A stretch of DNA of 64,000 nucleotides from Pseudomonadota bacterium (GTDB lineage: Bacteria > Pseudomonadota > Gammaproteobacteria > Xanthomonadales > Xanthomonadaceae), in the NCBI GenBank assembly GCA_018242485.1, contig JAFEBV010000005.1, forward strand, positions 86,999-150,998. The letters are read 5' to 3'. The position numbers and the translations under genes are program-made. The notes beneath the pieces were generated by a model. That model ran no database searches and was not told the origin of the DNA. It was given only the letters and a program-made list of their open reading frames with translations. This document shows positions 1 to 8,662 of this stretch, one piece after another; within the stretch, counting starts at the first letter, position 1, and the number at the start of each line of letters is the position of its first letter.

Positions 1-81
1 AGATCAGGGCAGCGCGGACACGCCGCGATCCGCATCGCGCTGCTGGCGATGGTCGCGGTCGCGCCGCTGGCGGCGCTGTGA
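1..81 (+). CDS. 3' end of an unidentified membrane protein (partial)
   Basis: Reading frame 1 is open from the window edge to a TGA at 79-81. It ends in a hydrophobic stretch (IRIALLAMVAVAPLAAL) that could be a last membrane helix. Only 26 residues are visible, so the protein cannot be identified. It would converge on the amidase gene that ends at 138. It could also be a chance open frame in GC-rich DNA. Confidence 0.3.
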   Translation, partial: RSGQRGHAAIRIALLAMVAVAPLAAL

Positions 82-137
82 ACAACTCAGTTACACAGTT
101 GGTTTGACAGACTCCCCCACTCCCCATTCTCCGCACC

Positions 138-1997
138 TCACCCATTATTCGACCGCGCCGGGATGCGCAGGCGCTGGCCGGGGTGGACCTGGTTGCCAGC
201 CAGATCGTTGAGTTCGCGCAGGCGCAGCAGGCTCACGCCGTATTGGCTGGCGATGTCACGCAGGCGTTCGCCGGGTTGGACGATGTGGATTTGCGGGCCG
301 GGATCGGCGGTCGCAAGCTGGATCGGCGCGGCGGGTACGGACGCGGCGATGGGCGCGGTCTGCGGCGTCGTATCGGCATCGGCGGTGCGGGTGTTCATGA
401 CCGGATCGACCGCGACGGACGCGACGCCGCCCCTATCGTGGCGACCGTGCGCATGCAGGGCGGCGAACTCGGTGCCCGGCAGCGGGGTGGAGACGAAATA
501 ACCCTCCACGCCGCTGAGGATCGCGCCCGCCAGCTTGGCGCGATAACGCGGGTCGTTGAGCTTTTCTTCCTCGCCCTGATTGGTGATGAAGGCGGTCTCC
601 ACCAGCATGGAGGGCACGTCCGGCGAGCGCAGGACGACGAAATTCGCGCGTTCCGGGTGCGCCTTGTGGGTGCGGCCGATGTCGCGCAGAGCCTGATGCA
701 CGCGCTCGGCGGCGTCGATGGATGCCTTCATGGTCGCGCTCTGCGACAGGTTCAGCAGCACCGAGGCCAGAGTGTTGTCCTTGTCGGACAGTTTGACTCC
801 GCCCACCAGATCCGATGCGTTCTCGCGGTCGGCCAGCCAACGGGCCGCCTGCGAGGTCACGCCGCGCTCGGACAGCACCCACACCGACGAACCCGTGGCG
901 TCGTGACCCGGCTCGGCGTCGCAATGGATGGAGATGAACAGGTCGGCCTTGGCTTCGCGGGCGATGTGATAGCGCTCTGCCAACGGCACGAAATAATCGC
1001 CGTCGCGGGTCAACACGGCTTTCATCCCCGGCACGGCGTCGATTTCCCGCGCCAGCTCGCGTGCCTCGGCCAAGGTGATGTTCTTTTCGTAGGTGCCGCT
1101 GTAGCCCTGCGCGCCGGTGTCCTTGCCGCCGTGGCCGGCGTCCACCGCGATCACGATCGGGCGCAGGCGATGGCCGAGCACGTCGCCGACGGTGCGCGCG
1201 CCGGGGCGGGAGGCTACTCCGCGACTGGCATCGTCAGCCATCCGCGTATCGCTGGCAGAAGGCAACGGCGTATTGGACGGCGTGGATGCCGCCGATGGCT
1301 CGACGGAGGCTGAAGCGCCGTCACGGGTTGAATTCAGCCGGATCTTGACCGGTGCCGATGCCGGCGTCGGTGCGGTGACGGTCGCTACCGGCGGGGTGGC
1401 GACGTAGGTCGGGTCGGATTCGGCATCCGCAGCGAGCGACACCTCGGTTGGGCGTTCCATGCGTGTGATCGGCATGGCCGGAGTCGGGGTCAGCGTTGCA
1501 GCCACCGACAGCCTTCCATGGGACGAGCCATCCAGCACGGCAGGAGCCGAGGCATCAATACGTGGAGCCTGCATGGGTTGCCGTGCAGCCATGCGACCCG
1601 CCGGGTCGCGCAGATCGACTTGCAGGCGTGCACGCCCGTCTTCCTGCCGCAGCGCGGTTTTCGCGCGCACTTTGGCGGTCATCTCGAACACCAGCCGCAC
1701 GTCGCCGGGCACCGGCTGCCCGGTGCGTACATTTGCGACCACCCCGTCCGGGCCGGGCACGCGGAAGCCCTCGCCCAGCCGCGCATGGTGAACATCCACC
1801 ACCAGCCGATCCGGGTGGGCGAGCGAGAACACGTCGTAACGCGCGTCGGCCGGCACGTCGATGGCGATCCGGGTCAATCCCCCGACATCGCTCACCGTCA
1901 CCTGCCCGACCTCGTCCGGCTGGCCGGCGAGCGCAGCGCCGCCGCAGGCCAGACACAGGGCGACAAACCCTCCCGAGATGATGGCAATTCCCCTCAT
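138..1997 (-). CDS. amiC: N-acetylmuramoyl-L-alanine amidase, AmiC type (AMIN + Amidase_3 + LysM)
   Basis: Periplasmic zinc amidase that cleaves the amide bond between MurNAc and the stem peptide during septal splitting. The 619-residue protein begins with a signal peptide (about 1-24). An AMIN targeting domain follows (about 30-130), then a long Ala/Thr/Pro/Ser-rich linker (about 135-270). The Amidase_3 domain (about 280-500) shows the zinc-ligand motifs DAGHGG (His near 289), YEKN, SIHCDA and VETAFITN. A LysM domain closes the protein (about 570-615; HIVQPGERLRDIA, PGQRLRIP). AMIN and LysM are both peptidoglycan or division-site binding modules. It is the last gene of a minus-strand group after nnr and tsaE, matching the yjeF-yjeE-amiB order of enterics. 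Whether it corresponds to AmiB or AmiC cannot be settled from sequence alone. Confidence 0.93.
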   Translation of the reverse strand: MRGIAIISGGFVALCLACGGAALAGQPDEVGQVTVSDVGGLTRIAIDVPADARYDVFSLAHPDRLVVDVHHARLGEGFRVPGPDGVVANVRTGQPVPGDVRLVFEMTAKVRAKTALRQEDGRARLQVDLRDPAGRMAARQPMQAPRIDASAPAVLDGSSHGRLSVAATLTPTPAMPITRMERPTEVSLAADAESDPTYVATPPVATVTAPTPASAPVKIRLNSTRDGASASVEPSAASTPSNTPLPSASDTRMADDASRGVASRPGARTVGDVLGHRLRPIVIAVDAGHGGKDTGAQGYSGTYEKNITLAEARELAREIDAVPGMKAVLTRDGDYFVPLAERYHIAREAKADLFISIHCDAEPGHDATGSSVWVLSERGVTSQAARWLADRENASDLVGGVKLSDKDNTLASVLLNLSQSATMKASIDAAERVHQALRDIGRTHKAHPERANFVVLRSPDVPSMLVETAFITNQGEEEKLNDPRYRAKLAGAILSGVEGYFVSTPLPGTEFAALHAHGRHDRGGVASVAVDPVMNTRTADADTTPQTAPIAASVPAAPIQLATADPGPQIHIVQPGERLRDIASQYGVSLLRLRELNDLAGNQVHPGQRLRIPARSNNG

Positions 1998-2104
1998 GGC
2001 GGGTATTGATACTGCAAACCACCGCCGATTGCAAGAGGTTTTCCCTTGCTTATCCGATACCTAGCCTAACTATCTGGAATCTGCCACAGAAATGTCGTCC
2101 AGGT

Positions 2105-2563
2105 TCATATGTACGCGCACCCATCCAGCCACGCCGTTCCAGCTTCCGAGCACGCTTCCAGCACGGCTATCCGCCCCTCACCTTGCAGCACCAGTTCGAT
2201 CCGCAGATCGGCTTCCGGCAACGCGCCACGGCCGCGTTCGGGCCATTCGACCAGCCACAGCACGGCTTGCGCCGCGAGCGTATCCAGGCCGAGGAAATCC
2301 AGTTCATCCGGGGCGGCGATCCGGTACAAATCCATATGCACGGCCTCGCCGCCGCCGGGCAGTCGATACGGCTCGATCAGGGTGTAGGTGGGGCTGCGGA
2401 TCGTCCCGGTGACGCCCAGCGCCCGCAACAGGGCACGCGCGAGGGTGGATTTGCCAGCACCCAGATCGCCGTGCAGATAGACGACTGCGCGCGGCGGGCG
2501 GGTGGTGGCCAGCACCGCGCCCAGTCGCTCGGTCGCCGCGGCATCCGGCAGGCTCAGGCGCAT
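2105..2563 (-). CDS. tsaE: tRNA threonylcarbamoyladenosine biosynthesis ATPase TsaE
   Basis: Cytoplasmic P-loop ATPase that works with TsaB and TsaD to form the t6A37 modification of ANN-decoding tRNAs. The 152 residues match the usual family length. The Walker A motif GDLGAGKST lies near residues 32-40, followed by the conserved segment RSPTYTLIEPY and the HMDLYR motif. The ATG overlaps the 3' end of nnr by 10 bp, so the two are probably translationally coupled. tsaB and tsaD are not in the window. Confidence 0.95.
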   Translation of the reverse strand: MRLSLPDAAATERLGAVLATTRPPRAVVYLHGDLGAGKSTLARALLRALGVTGTIRSPTYTLIEPYRLPGGGEAVHMDLYRIAAPDELDFLGLDTLAAQAVLWLVEWPERGRGALPEADLRIELVLQGEGRIAVLEACSEAGTAWLDGCAYI

Positions 2564-4047
2564 GGATTCGCCAGCCGGCGCAGATGGGAGAACAGATCAG
2601 ACGCCAGCAGCCCGCGCATGCCCTCGCCTGCGGCGGCGTCGCCTGCGGCGGCGTGCAGCAAGGTGCCGCAGGCGGCGGCATCGAAGGCCGAAAGCCCCTG
2701 CGCACGCAACGCGGCGATCACCCCGGTCAGCACGTCGCCCATCCCGCCCGTGGCCATGCCCGGGTTGCCCGCGTCGATGACGCAAGGCGTCACACCCGAT
2801 GCTGCGATGATGCTGCCGGCACCCTTGAGCACCACCGCGCACGCATACCGCTCCGCGAGGCGTTCTGCGGCGGTGAAGCGGTCGGCCTGCACCTGCGCGG
2901 TGGCGATGCCCAGCAACCGACCGGCCTCGCCGGGGTGCGGGGTGAGCACCGCATCGGGCAAGGCTCGCGGTGCGGCGGCGATGCGGTTCAGGGCGTCGGC
3001 GTCGAGCACCAGAGGTTTGCCGGACGTGAGCGCCAGCGCCAGCAACGCGCGCCCCCAGTCGCCATCGTCCAGCCCGGGGCCGACCGCCAGCACGCCCGGA
3101 CGCGCGCTGGCAGCGGCGAAATCGGCTGCATCCTCGACCGCCCGCGCCATCAGTTCCGGCCGCCGCGCCAACAGTGCGCCGACGTGATCGGCGCGGGTGG
3201 CCACGCTCACCAGCCCTGCCCCACAGCGCAACGCAGCCTCCGCCGCCAGCGCCACTGCACCGGCCATGCCGTGATCGCCGCCCACGCACAGCACATGCCC
3301 GAAATCGCCCTTGTTGGTGTCCAACTCGCGACGCGGAAGCCAGCCCACGAGCGCATCCGGGTTCAGCAGCCGTGCCGTCGGCGAGTGCCTGGAAATCACC
3401 GAGTCCGGCACGCCCAAACCATCCAGCAGCAGTTCGCCGACATGATCCAGCGCCGCACCGGTGTGCAGGCCGCGTTTATCGACGATGAAAGTCAACGTGC
3501 GGACAGCGTGGATGGCCGCGCCGGGAACGTGGCCGCGGTCGGCATCCACGCCACTGGGCACGTCCAGTGCCAACACATCCACGCCCGCGCCGTTGATGGC
3601 GTCGATCAACGCAAGTGCCGCGCCTTCCGGTGCGCGTGCCAGACCGATGCCGAACAAGGAATCCACCCACAGATCGACCGCCGGCAACGCACCGTCGAAC
3701 ACCATCGTCTCGCCACCAGCCGCACCCCAATCCGCGCTGGCCTGCCGTGCCGCGTCGCTGCGCGCGGCTCCACCGGGCAGGCAGACGACGCGCACATCGC
3801 AACCGGCCGCGCGAGCCAGCCGCGCCAGCACATAGCCATCGCCGCCGTTGTTGCCCGACCCGCAGGCAATGCCGATCCGCCGCGCCTGCGGCCACGCCAG
3901 TTGCACATGTCGGAAAGCCGCCCGCCCCGCACGCTGCATCAGTTCGTATTCACTGATGCCCAAAGCAACTTGCGCCGCACGGTCGATGGCGCGCGCGGCA
4001 GCATTGTCGTACAGCGGCGAAGAAAGCGTGGAAGAAAGATGGGTCAT
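2554..4047 (-). CDS. nnr: Bifunctional NAD(P)H-hydrate epimerase / ADP-dependent dehydratase
   Basis: Repairs damaged NAD(P)HX: the N-terminal half (about residues 1-215) epimerises S/R-NAD(P)HX and the C-terminal ribokinase-like half (about 225-490) dehydrates it using ADP. The epimerase signature CGSGNNGGDGYVLARL and the dehydratase signature NPGMATGGMGDVLTGVIAAL are intact. The frame opens further upstream to 4206, but the family-like N-terminus starts at the ATG at 4045-4047, giving 497 residues, close to the enteric YjeF length. It overlaps tsaE by 10 bp and is divergent from trhA. Confidence 0.94.
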   Translation of the reverse strand: MTHLSSTLSSPLYDNAAARAIDRAAQVALGISEYELMQRAGRAAFRHVQLAWPQARRIGIACGSGNNGGDGYVLARLARAAGCDVRVVCLPGGAARSDAARQASADWGAAGGETMVFDGALPAVDLWVDSLFGIGLARAPEGAALALIDAINGAGVDVLALDVPSGVDADRGHVPGAAIHAVRTLTFIVDKRGLHTGAALDHVGELLLDGLGVPDSVISRHSPTARLLNPDALVGWLPRRELDTNKGDFGHVLCVGGDHGMAGAVALAAEAALRCGAGLVSVATRADHVGALLARRPELMARAVEDAADFAAASARPGVLAVGPGLDDGDWGRALLALALTSGKPLVLDADALNRIAAAPRALPDAVLTPHPGEAGRLLGIATAQVQADRFTAAERLAERYACAVVLKGAGSIIAASGVTPCVIDAGNPGMATGGMGDVLTGVIAALRAQGLSAFDAAACGTLLHAAAGDAAAGEGMRGLLASDLFSHLRRLANPCA

Positions 4048-4192
4048 GCCGCGATTGTAAAGCCGGCAGCCATGATGAACGGGGCGACGGCCTGCACACG
4101 GACTACGCGACGAGGTTTTCGATGACAGACTCCAACCGCCTGCGCTACCGTCACCACGCTGTGACACTTCCCCCCATCGCCCTGGAGCCGGC

Positions 4193-4855
4193 ATGACCAC
4201 CGCCACCGTCGATTCGCTGCCGGTCGCCTACGACTGGCGCGAGGAACTCGCATCCAGCCTCATCCATGGTCTCGGCATCGTGCTGAGCATCGCCGGGCTG
4301 GCGGTGCTGGTCGGCTTTGCCGCGCGGGCCGGCGGCGCACGCGAAATCGCCAGCGTGGCCATCTACGGCACGACTTTGATCCTGCTCTACACCGCATCCA
4401 CCCTGTATCACGGCATTCCGATCGCGCGCGCCAAGGCGGTGTTGCGCCGGCTCGACCACGCCGCGATCTTCCTGCTGATCGCCGGCACCTACACGCCTTT
4501 CACCCTGCTCGCCCTGCGCGGCGCTTGGGGGTACGGGCTGCTGGCGCTGGTGTGGACGCTGGCTTTGGTCGGCATCGGGCTGGAATGGCGACGGGTGCGC
4601 AACCGCGTGCTGATGGCCGCGTTGTACACCGCGATGGGCTGGATCGGCGTGGCTGCGATCGGGCCGATGGCCGCGCATCTGGGAACCGGTGGGCTGTGGC
4701 TGCTGTTCGGCGGCGGCGCGGCCTACACGCTGGGCGTGCCGTTCTACCTGTGGCGACGCCTGCGCTTCGGCCACGCACTGTGGCATGCCTTCGTGCTGGC
4801 CGGCAGCGTGCTGCAATTCTTCGCGGTGCTGCTGTACCTGCTGCCGCGAGGGTGA
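4193..4855 (+). CDS. trhA: TrhA/hemolysin III family (PAQR-like) membrane protein
   Basis: Integral membrane protein of the PAQR/YqfA family, 220 residues, with about seven hydrophobic helices. The family hallmarks are an N-terminal ELASSLIHGLGI, a STLYHGI segment, LDHAAIFLLIAGTYTP, and a C-terminal HALWHAFVLAGSVLQFFAV. The conserved histidines and the D of LDHAAIF would form the putative metal site. Members have been linked to membrane fluidity homeostasis; the older hemolysin III name does not mean it is a toxin here. ATG at 4193 follows a ggag-like ribosome site. It is divergent from nnr and upstream of queG by about 50 bp. Confidence 0.9.
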   Translation: MTTATVDSLPVAYDWREELASSLIHGLGIVLSIAGLAVLVGFAARAGGAREIASVAIYGTTLILLYTASTLYHGIPIARAKAVLRRLDHAAIFLLIAGTYTPFTLLALRGAWGYGLLALVWTLALVGIGLEWRRVRNRVLMAALYTAMGWIGVAAIGPMAAHLGTGGLWLLFGGGAAYTLGVPFYLWRRLRFGHALWHAFVLAGSVLQFFAVLLYLLPRG

Positions 4856-4906
4856 AGCACGCCGTCGCACCATATCGACGGCATCACCCAGCGGCATAAT
4901 CCCGGC

Positions 4907-5980
4907 ATGACGGCCGCCGTACACACCGACCCCGCGCAACTGAAGGAGCGCATCCGCGCGTGGGCGGCCGACTTGGGGTTTGCGCGACTGGGCGTATCCG
5001 ATGTCGAACTGCGCGACGATGCCGCGCACCTGCGTCGCTGGCTGGCGCAGGGCATGCACGGCGACATGGAATGGATGGCCCGCCACGGCGCGATGCGCGA
5101 AAGACCCGACGCGCTGCGCCCGGGCACCCTCCGCGTGTTGTCGGTGCGGATGGATTACGCCACCTCGGAAACCGCCGACGACTGGGCCGCGCTCGCGGAC
5201 GGCCAGCGCGCCTACGTCGCCCGCTATGCGCGCGGTCGCGATTACCACAAGCTGATGCGCGGTCGCCTGCAGAAACTCGCCGAACGCATCGCGGCGGAAA
5301 TCGGCCCCTTCGGCTACCGCGCCTTCGTCGATTCCGCGCCGGTGCTCGAACGCGCGCTGGCGCGCAACGCCGGGCTGGGCTGGATCGGCAAGCACACCTG
5401 CCTGATCGACCGCGACCACGGCTCGTGGTTTTTCCTCGGCGAGATCTACACCGACCTGCCGCTGCCGGTCGATGCGCCGGCCAGCGCGCACTGCGGCACC
5501 TGCACACGCTGCATCGAGGTGTGCCCGACGCAGGCCATCCTCGCACCGCATCGGCTCGATGCGCGCCGCTGCATCGCCTATCTGACCATCGAGCACGAAG
5601 GCGCGATTCCCGAGGAATTGCGCGCGCCGATCGGCAACCGCGTATTCGGCTGCGACGATTGCCAGTTGATCTGCCCGTGGAACAAGTTCGCCAAGGTCGC
5701 CGCCGAGCCGGATTTCCGCGTGCGCAACCGGCTGGATTCAGCCAGCCTCATCGAACTGTTCGCGTGGACGGAAGACGAGTTCCTGCAACGCACCGAAGGC
5801 TCGGCGATCCGTCGCCTCGGCCACGAGCGCTGGCTGCGCAACATCGCCGTCGGTTTGGGCAATGCGCCAACCACGGCGGATGTCATCGACGCCCTGCGCA
5901 CGCATGCCGATCACCCGTCAGCGCTGGTGCGCGAGCACGTCGCGTGGGCGCTGGCGCGGCACGGACAGATACAGGATTGA
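4907..5980 (+). CDS. queG: Epoxyqueuosine reductase QueG
   Basis: Cobalamin-dependent iron-sulfur enzyme that reduces epoxyqueuosine to queuosine in tRNA, the last step of queuosine synthesis. The 357-residue protein has the N-terminal DUF1730 part. It is followed by two ferredoxin-like cysteine clusters, CGTCTRCIEVCP near residue 200 and CDDCQLICPWNK near 250, and a C-terminal helical repeat region (about 290-357). Length and motif order match QueG. The adjacent nnr/tsaE genes agree with the yjeS-yjeF-yjeE neighbourhood of other gammaproteobacteria, here rearranged to be divergent. Confidence 0.95.
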   Translation: MTAAVHTDPAQLKERIRAWAADLGFARLGVSDVELRDDAAHLRRWLAQGMHGDMEWMARHGAMRERPDALRPGTLRVLSVRMDYATSETADDWAALADGQRAYVARYARGRDYHKLMRGRLQKLAERIAAEIGPFGYRAFVDSAPVLERALARNAGLGWIGKHTCLIDRDHGSWFFLGEIYTDLPLPVDAPASAHCGTCTRCIEVCPTQAILAPHRLDARRCIAYLTIEHEGAIPEELRAPIGNRVFGCDDCQLICPWNKFAKVAAEPDFRVRNRLDSASLIELFAWTEDEFLQRTEGSAIRRLGHERWLRNIAVGLGNAPTTADVIDALRTHADHPSALVREHVAWALARHGQIQD

Positions 5981-6018
5981 ACATGAAGGCGGCGACCGCT
6001 GCCGCGCGGCGGGAATAC

Positions 6019-6044
6019 GGAAACGGCCCCGCAGGGCCGTTTCC
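6019..6044. terminator. Hairpin between convergent queG and TonB receptor genes
   Basis: A perfect 11-bp stem (GGAAACGGCCC, 6019-6029, with GGGCCGTTTCC, 6034-6044) and a 4-nt loop lies between the two convergent stop codons. The stem itself supplies A/T-rich flanks on both strands, so it can serve both directions. There is only a short T tail. Confidence 0.75.
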
Positions 6045-6060
6045 TTGAACTGTCATCGGA

Positions 6061-8595
6061 TCAATCGAAGTCCTGCGTGAATCGCAATCCCAGCGTGCGC
6101 GGCTGGATCGGGATGATGTAGTACTGGCCGTTCGGATACCCCGGCACCACCCCGTGCGCCGCACAAACTTGCGGCGTGCATGACGAGAAGCGCCCCATCT
6201 CGCCCCTGGCGCCAAACGCATTGTTGAGGAATCCGTCCAGCGCCCAGTTGCCGTGCCGTATCCCCGCCGAAAGATCGAACGTGTTGTAGGCCGGCAAGTC
6301 GCCCAGCAAGCTGCGCTCGATGGCCCGCAGATCCGATGTGCGCCGGCCGACGTGCACGAACGCGCCCTGCACGTAGGCGTCCATGCCGTTCACCTGGAAC
6401 TCGTAACGGGCGATCAAGTTGGCCTTGAACTTCGGCGTGATCGGCAGTTGCGTGCCCTTGGGCGCGAGCGGCACCGCGCAATTGGTGATCGGATGGCCGT
6501 TGGCATCGGTGGCCCCGCAATAATTCGCGGTCAGCTTGGCGTCGTACCAGGCGGCGCTGCCGGTGATCAGCAGGTCGTCGGTGGCGCGCCAGTTGATGTT
6601 GGTCTCCATGCCGTTGATACGCGCCTGATTGGCGTTGTGGATCTCCGGCAGGCTGTTCTGGCCGAGCACGGTGAACTGGAAGTCCTTCCAGCGCTCGTCG
6701 AACAAAGCGCCGTTCCAGCGGAAACGACCGTCGGCCCAGCTGGTCTTCCAGCCGACCTCGTAGTTGGTCAGGAAGTCGGACAGATACGGCGGCAAGGTAC
6801 TGCGGCGGTTCACGCCGCCCGGACGATAGCCTTCCGACCACGTCGCATAGACCATCTTCGTCGGATCGATCTGCCAGCTCAGGTTGAACTTGCCGACGTG
6901 ATTGGTCTCGCGCACGCTCTTGGAAACCTCGGTGCACGGCGCGCCGTTGTAGGGCACGAACGGCGTCTGGCACGACGCCACACCCTGCGAACTCCAGCCC
7001 CAGTCGCCGAAGCCGAAGAAGCCGTCGAGGCTGTTGTGGACGCGGAACTCGCGTATTCCGGCAGTGGCCTTGAGCGCATCGGTGATCTTGTAGGTGGCCT
7101 CGCCGAACAAAGCCTCGTCGCGATCCACACGCGTTTGATCCGTCAGCCAGAGCGTGTTGGGCCAGCCGGGGACGGACTGCTCGGGCGAGAAGCCGTCGAT
7201 CAGGTAATCCTGAAGAATGGCGTGGCTCTGCCGCTGCCAGTAGAAACCGCCGACGAAGCTCAGGCGCCAGTCGTCCGGCGATGCGATCCGCAACTCGTGG
7301 CTGGTCTTGCGGAACGCGTCCACGTTGTGAATGTGCTGCGAGGGATTGATGATGTGTCCGCCCGGCGCGCACGACGAAGTGGCCTTGTCGTAATGGTCGC
7401 AAATGAATTGCCCGTAACTGAGCAGCGAGTCGTACCAGAACGAATAGTCGTTGTAATCCAGGTCGGAGCGCTCGTGCCGGTTCAGATGGGCGAAGGCATA
7501 GGTCAGGTCGAACGCGCCGATCTTGCCCTGGATGGTCAACGCCGCCTGCGTCCAGCTGTCGGTGTTGTCCTCCGGATAGAAGTGCGTGATCTGCTCGAAG
7601 CCGACCTGCGGGTCGTAGGCGAACAGGCCGTTGGTGTGCGAACGCTGGGTGATGACGCTGGGGCTGATCGTCCAGCCGTCGTCGAGATCGATCTTCAGCG
7701 CCGCACGCAACCCGCGGGTATCGCCGTCGTTGTAGTGGTTGCGCGCGGCCCCGGTGCACACGCGCAGCGCCGAATCCACGCAACCCGAATCGGCGTTGTC
7801 GATCGTGCCGCCCCAACTCGGAAACGTGCGCGTGCCGGGAACGTTGTCGATGAAGCCGGCATCGTGCCTGCTCCACCCGACCACGCGCAGGGCGATGTGG
7901 TCGTTGAAGGGCTGGTTGACGAAGCCTTCGGCGACGTAACCGGCACCGCCGTGATCGACGGTATTGGCTTCCAGCACATACTGCGCAGAGAAGTGCGACG
8001 GGTCTGGCTTGTTGGTGATGATGCGCAGCGTGCCCGACTGCGAGCTGGCGCCGTACAGCGTACCTTGCGGTCCGGCCAGCGACTCCACGCGCGCGATGTC
8101 GTAGATCTGCAGGTTCAGCGGCCCGTCGATGGTGGTGATCGGCTCCTCGTCGAGATAGACGCCCACGCTGGGCAACGGACCGGAATGGTTGTTGTCACCG
8201 CCGTCGGCCACGCCGCGCATGTACACCTGCGCGCCGCGCTGGCCGCCGCCGCTGGTGGGATTGAAGGTCACCGCGGGCAGGTACTTGACGAAATCGCTGA
8301 AGTCGCGCACGTCGAGTTGTTCGAGCTTCTGCGTGCCGAGCACATCCAGGCTCAAGGGCACCTTCTGCGGGTTTTCCGCGCGTTTCTGTGCGGTCACGGT
8401 GATGGTGTCGAGCGTCTTGGCCTTGGTCTTGCCGTTGGCTGGCGCGGCACCACTGTCCGTGGCGGCTGGCGCAGGCGCCTGATCGGTCTGCGCCCAGGCT
8501 GCGGTGGCGCAAGCCAGACAAACTGCCGCCGCCAGCGGCAACCGACGGCATACGGGCGCGCGCCGCCCGCGATTCCCCTTTCGCGTCTCACGCAT
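6061..8595 (-). CDS. TonB-dependent outer-membrane receptor
   Basis: Outer-membrane active-transport receptor, 844 residues from the ATG at 8593-8595, which has a GGGGAGAA ribosome site. A signal peptide (about 1-35, ending near AWAQ) is followed by a TonB-box-like segment (DTITVTAQKR). The plug domain comes next (about 65-180; LPAVTFNPTSGG, YLDEEPI, GPQGTLYGASSQSG), then a large beta-barrel. The plug motif GPQGTLYG and the C-terminal GLRFTQDF fit the family. The substrate is unknown; no Fur-like box is visible in the short upstream gap. It lies 67 bp downstream of a TPR-sulfotransferase gene on the same strand, a pairing that recurs in Xanthomonadales, and is probably co-transcribed. Confidence 0.93.
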   Translation of the reverse strand: MRETRKGNRGRRAPVCRRLPLAAAVCLACATAAWAQTDQAPAPAATDSGAAPANGKTKAKTLDTITVTAQKRAENPQKVPLSLDVLGTQKLEQLDVRDFSDFVKYLPAVTFNPTSGGGQRGAQVYMRGVADGGDNNHSGPLPSVGVYLDEEPITTIDGPLNLQIYDIARVESLAGPQGTLYGASSQSGTLRIITNKPDPSHFSAQYVLEANTVDHGGAGYVAEGFVNQPFNDHIALRVVGWSRHDAGFIDNVPGTRTFPSWGGTIDNADSGCVDSALRVCTGAARNHYNDGDTRGLRAALKIDLDDGWTISPSVITQRSHTNGLFAYDPQVGFEQITHFYPEDNTDSWTQAALTIQGKIGAFDLTYAFAHLNRHERSDLDYNDYSFWYDSLLSYGQFICDHYDKATSSCAPGGHIINPSQHIHNVDAFRKTSHELRIASPDDWRLSFVGGFYWQRQSHAILQDYLIDGFSPEQSVPGWPNTLWLTDQTRVDRDEALFGEATYKITDALKATAGIREFRVHNSLDGFFGFGDWGWSSQGVASCQTPFVPYNGAPCTEVSKSVRETNHVGKFNLSWQIDPTKMVYATWSEGYRPGGVNRRSTLPPYLSDFLTNYEVGWKTSWADGRFRWNGALFDERWKDFQFTVLGQNSLPEIHNANQARINGMETNINWRATDDLLITGSAAWYDAKLTANYCGATDANGHPITNCAVPLAPKGTQLPITPKFKANLIARYEFQVNGMDAYVQGAFVHVGRRTSDLRAIERSLLGDLPAYNTFDLSAGIRHGNWALDGFLNNAFGARGEMGRFSSCTPQVCAAHGVVPGYPNGQYYIIPIQPRTLGLRFTQDFD

Positions 8596-8662
8596 CGTCG
8601 TTCTCCCCTTTGGATGTTCGTGAACCCCTGATTCCGCGGCAATCTCCCGCCCCTTGTCGCGC

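Noticed and set aside
6253..8631. A 792-codon plus-strand frame opposite the TonB receptor
   Set aside because: Antisense of a gene with clear plug and barrel motifs; no ribosome site or recognisable domain.
8596..8662. Fur box before the TonB receptor
   Set aside because: The gap is GC-rich and has nothing close to the GATAATGATAATCATTATC consensus.
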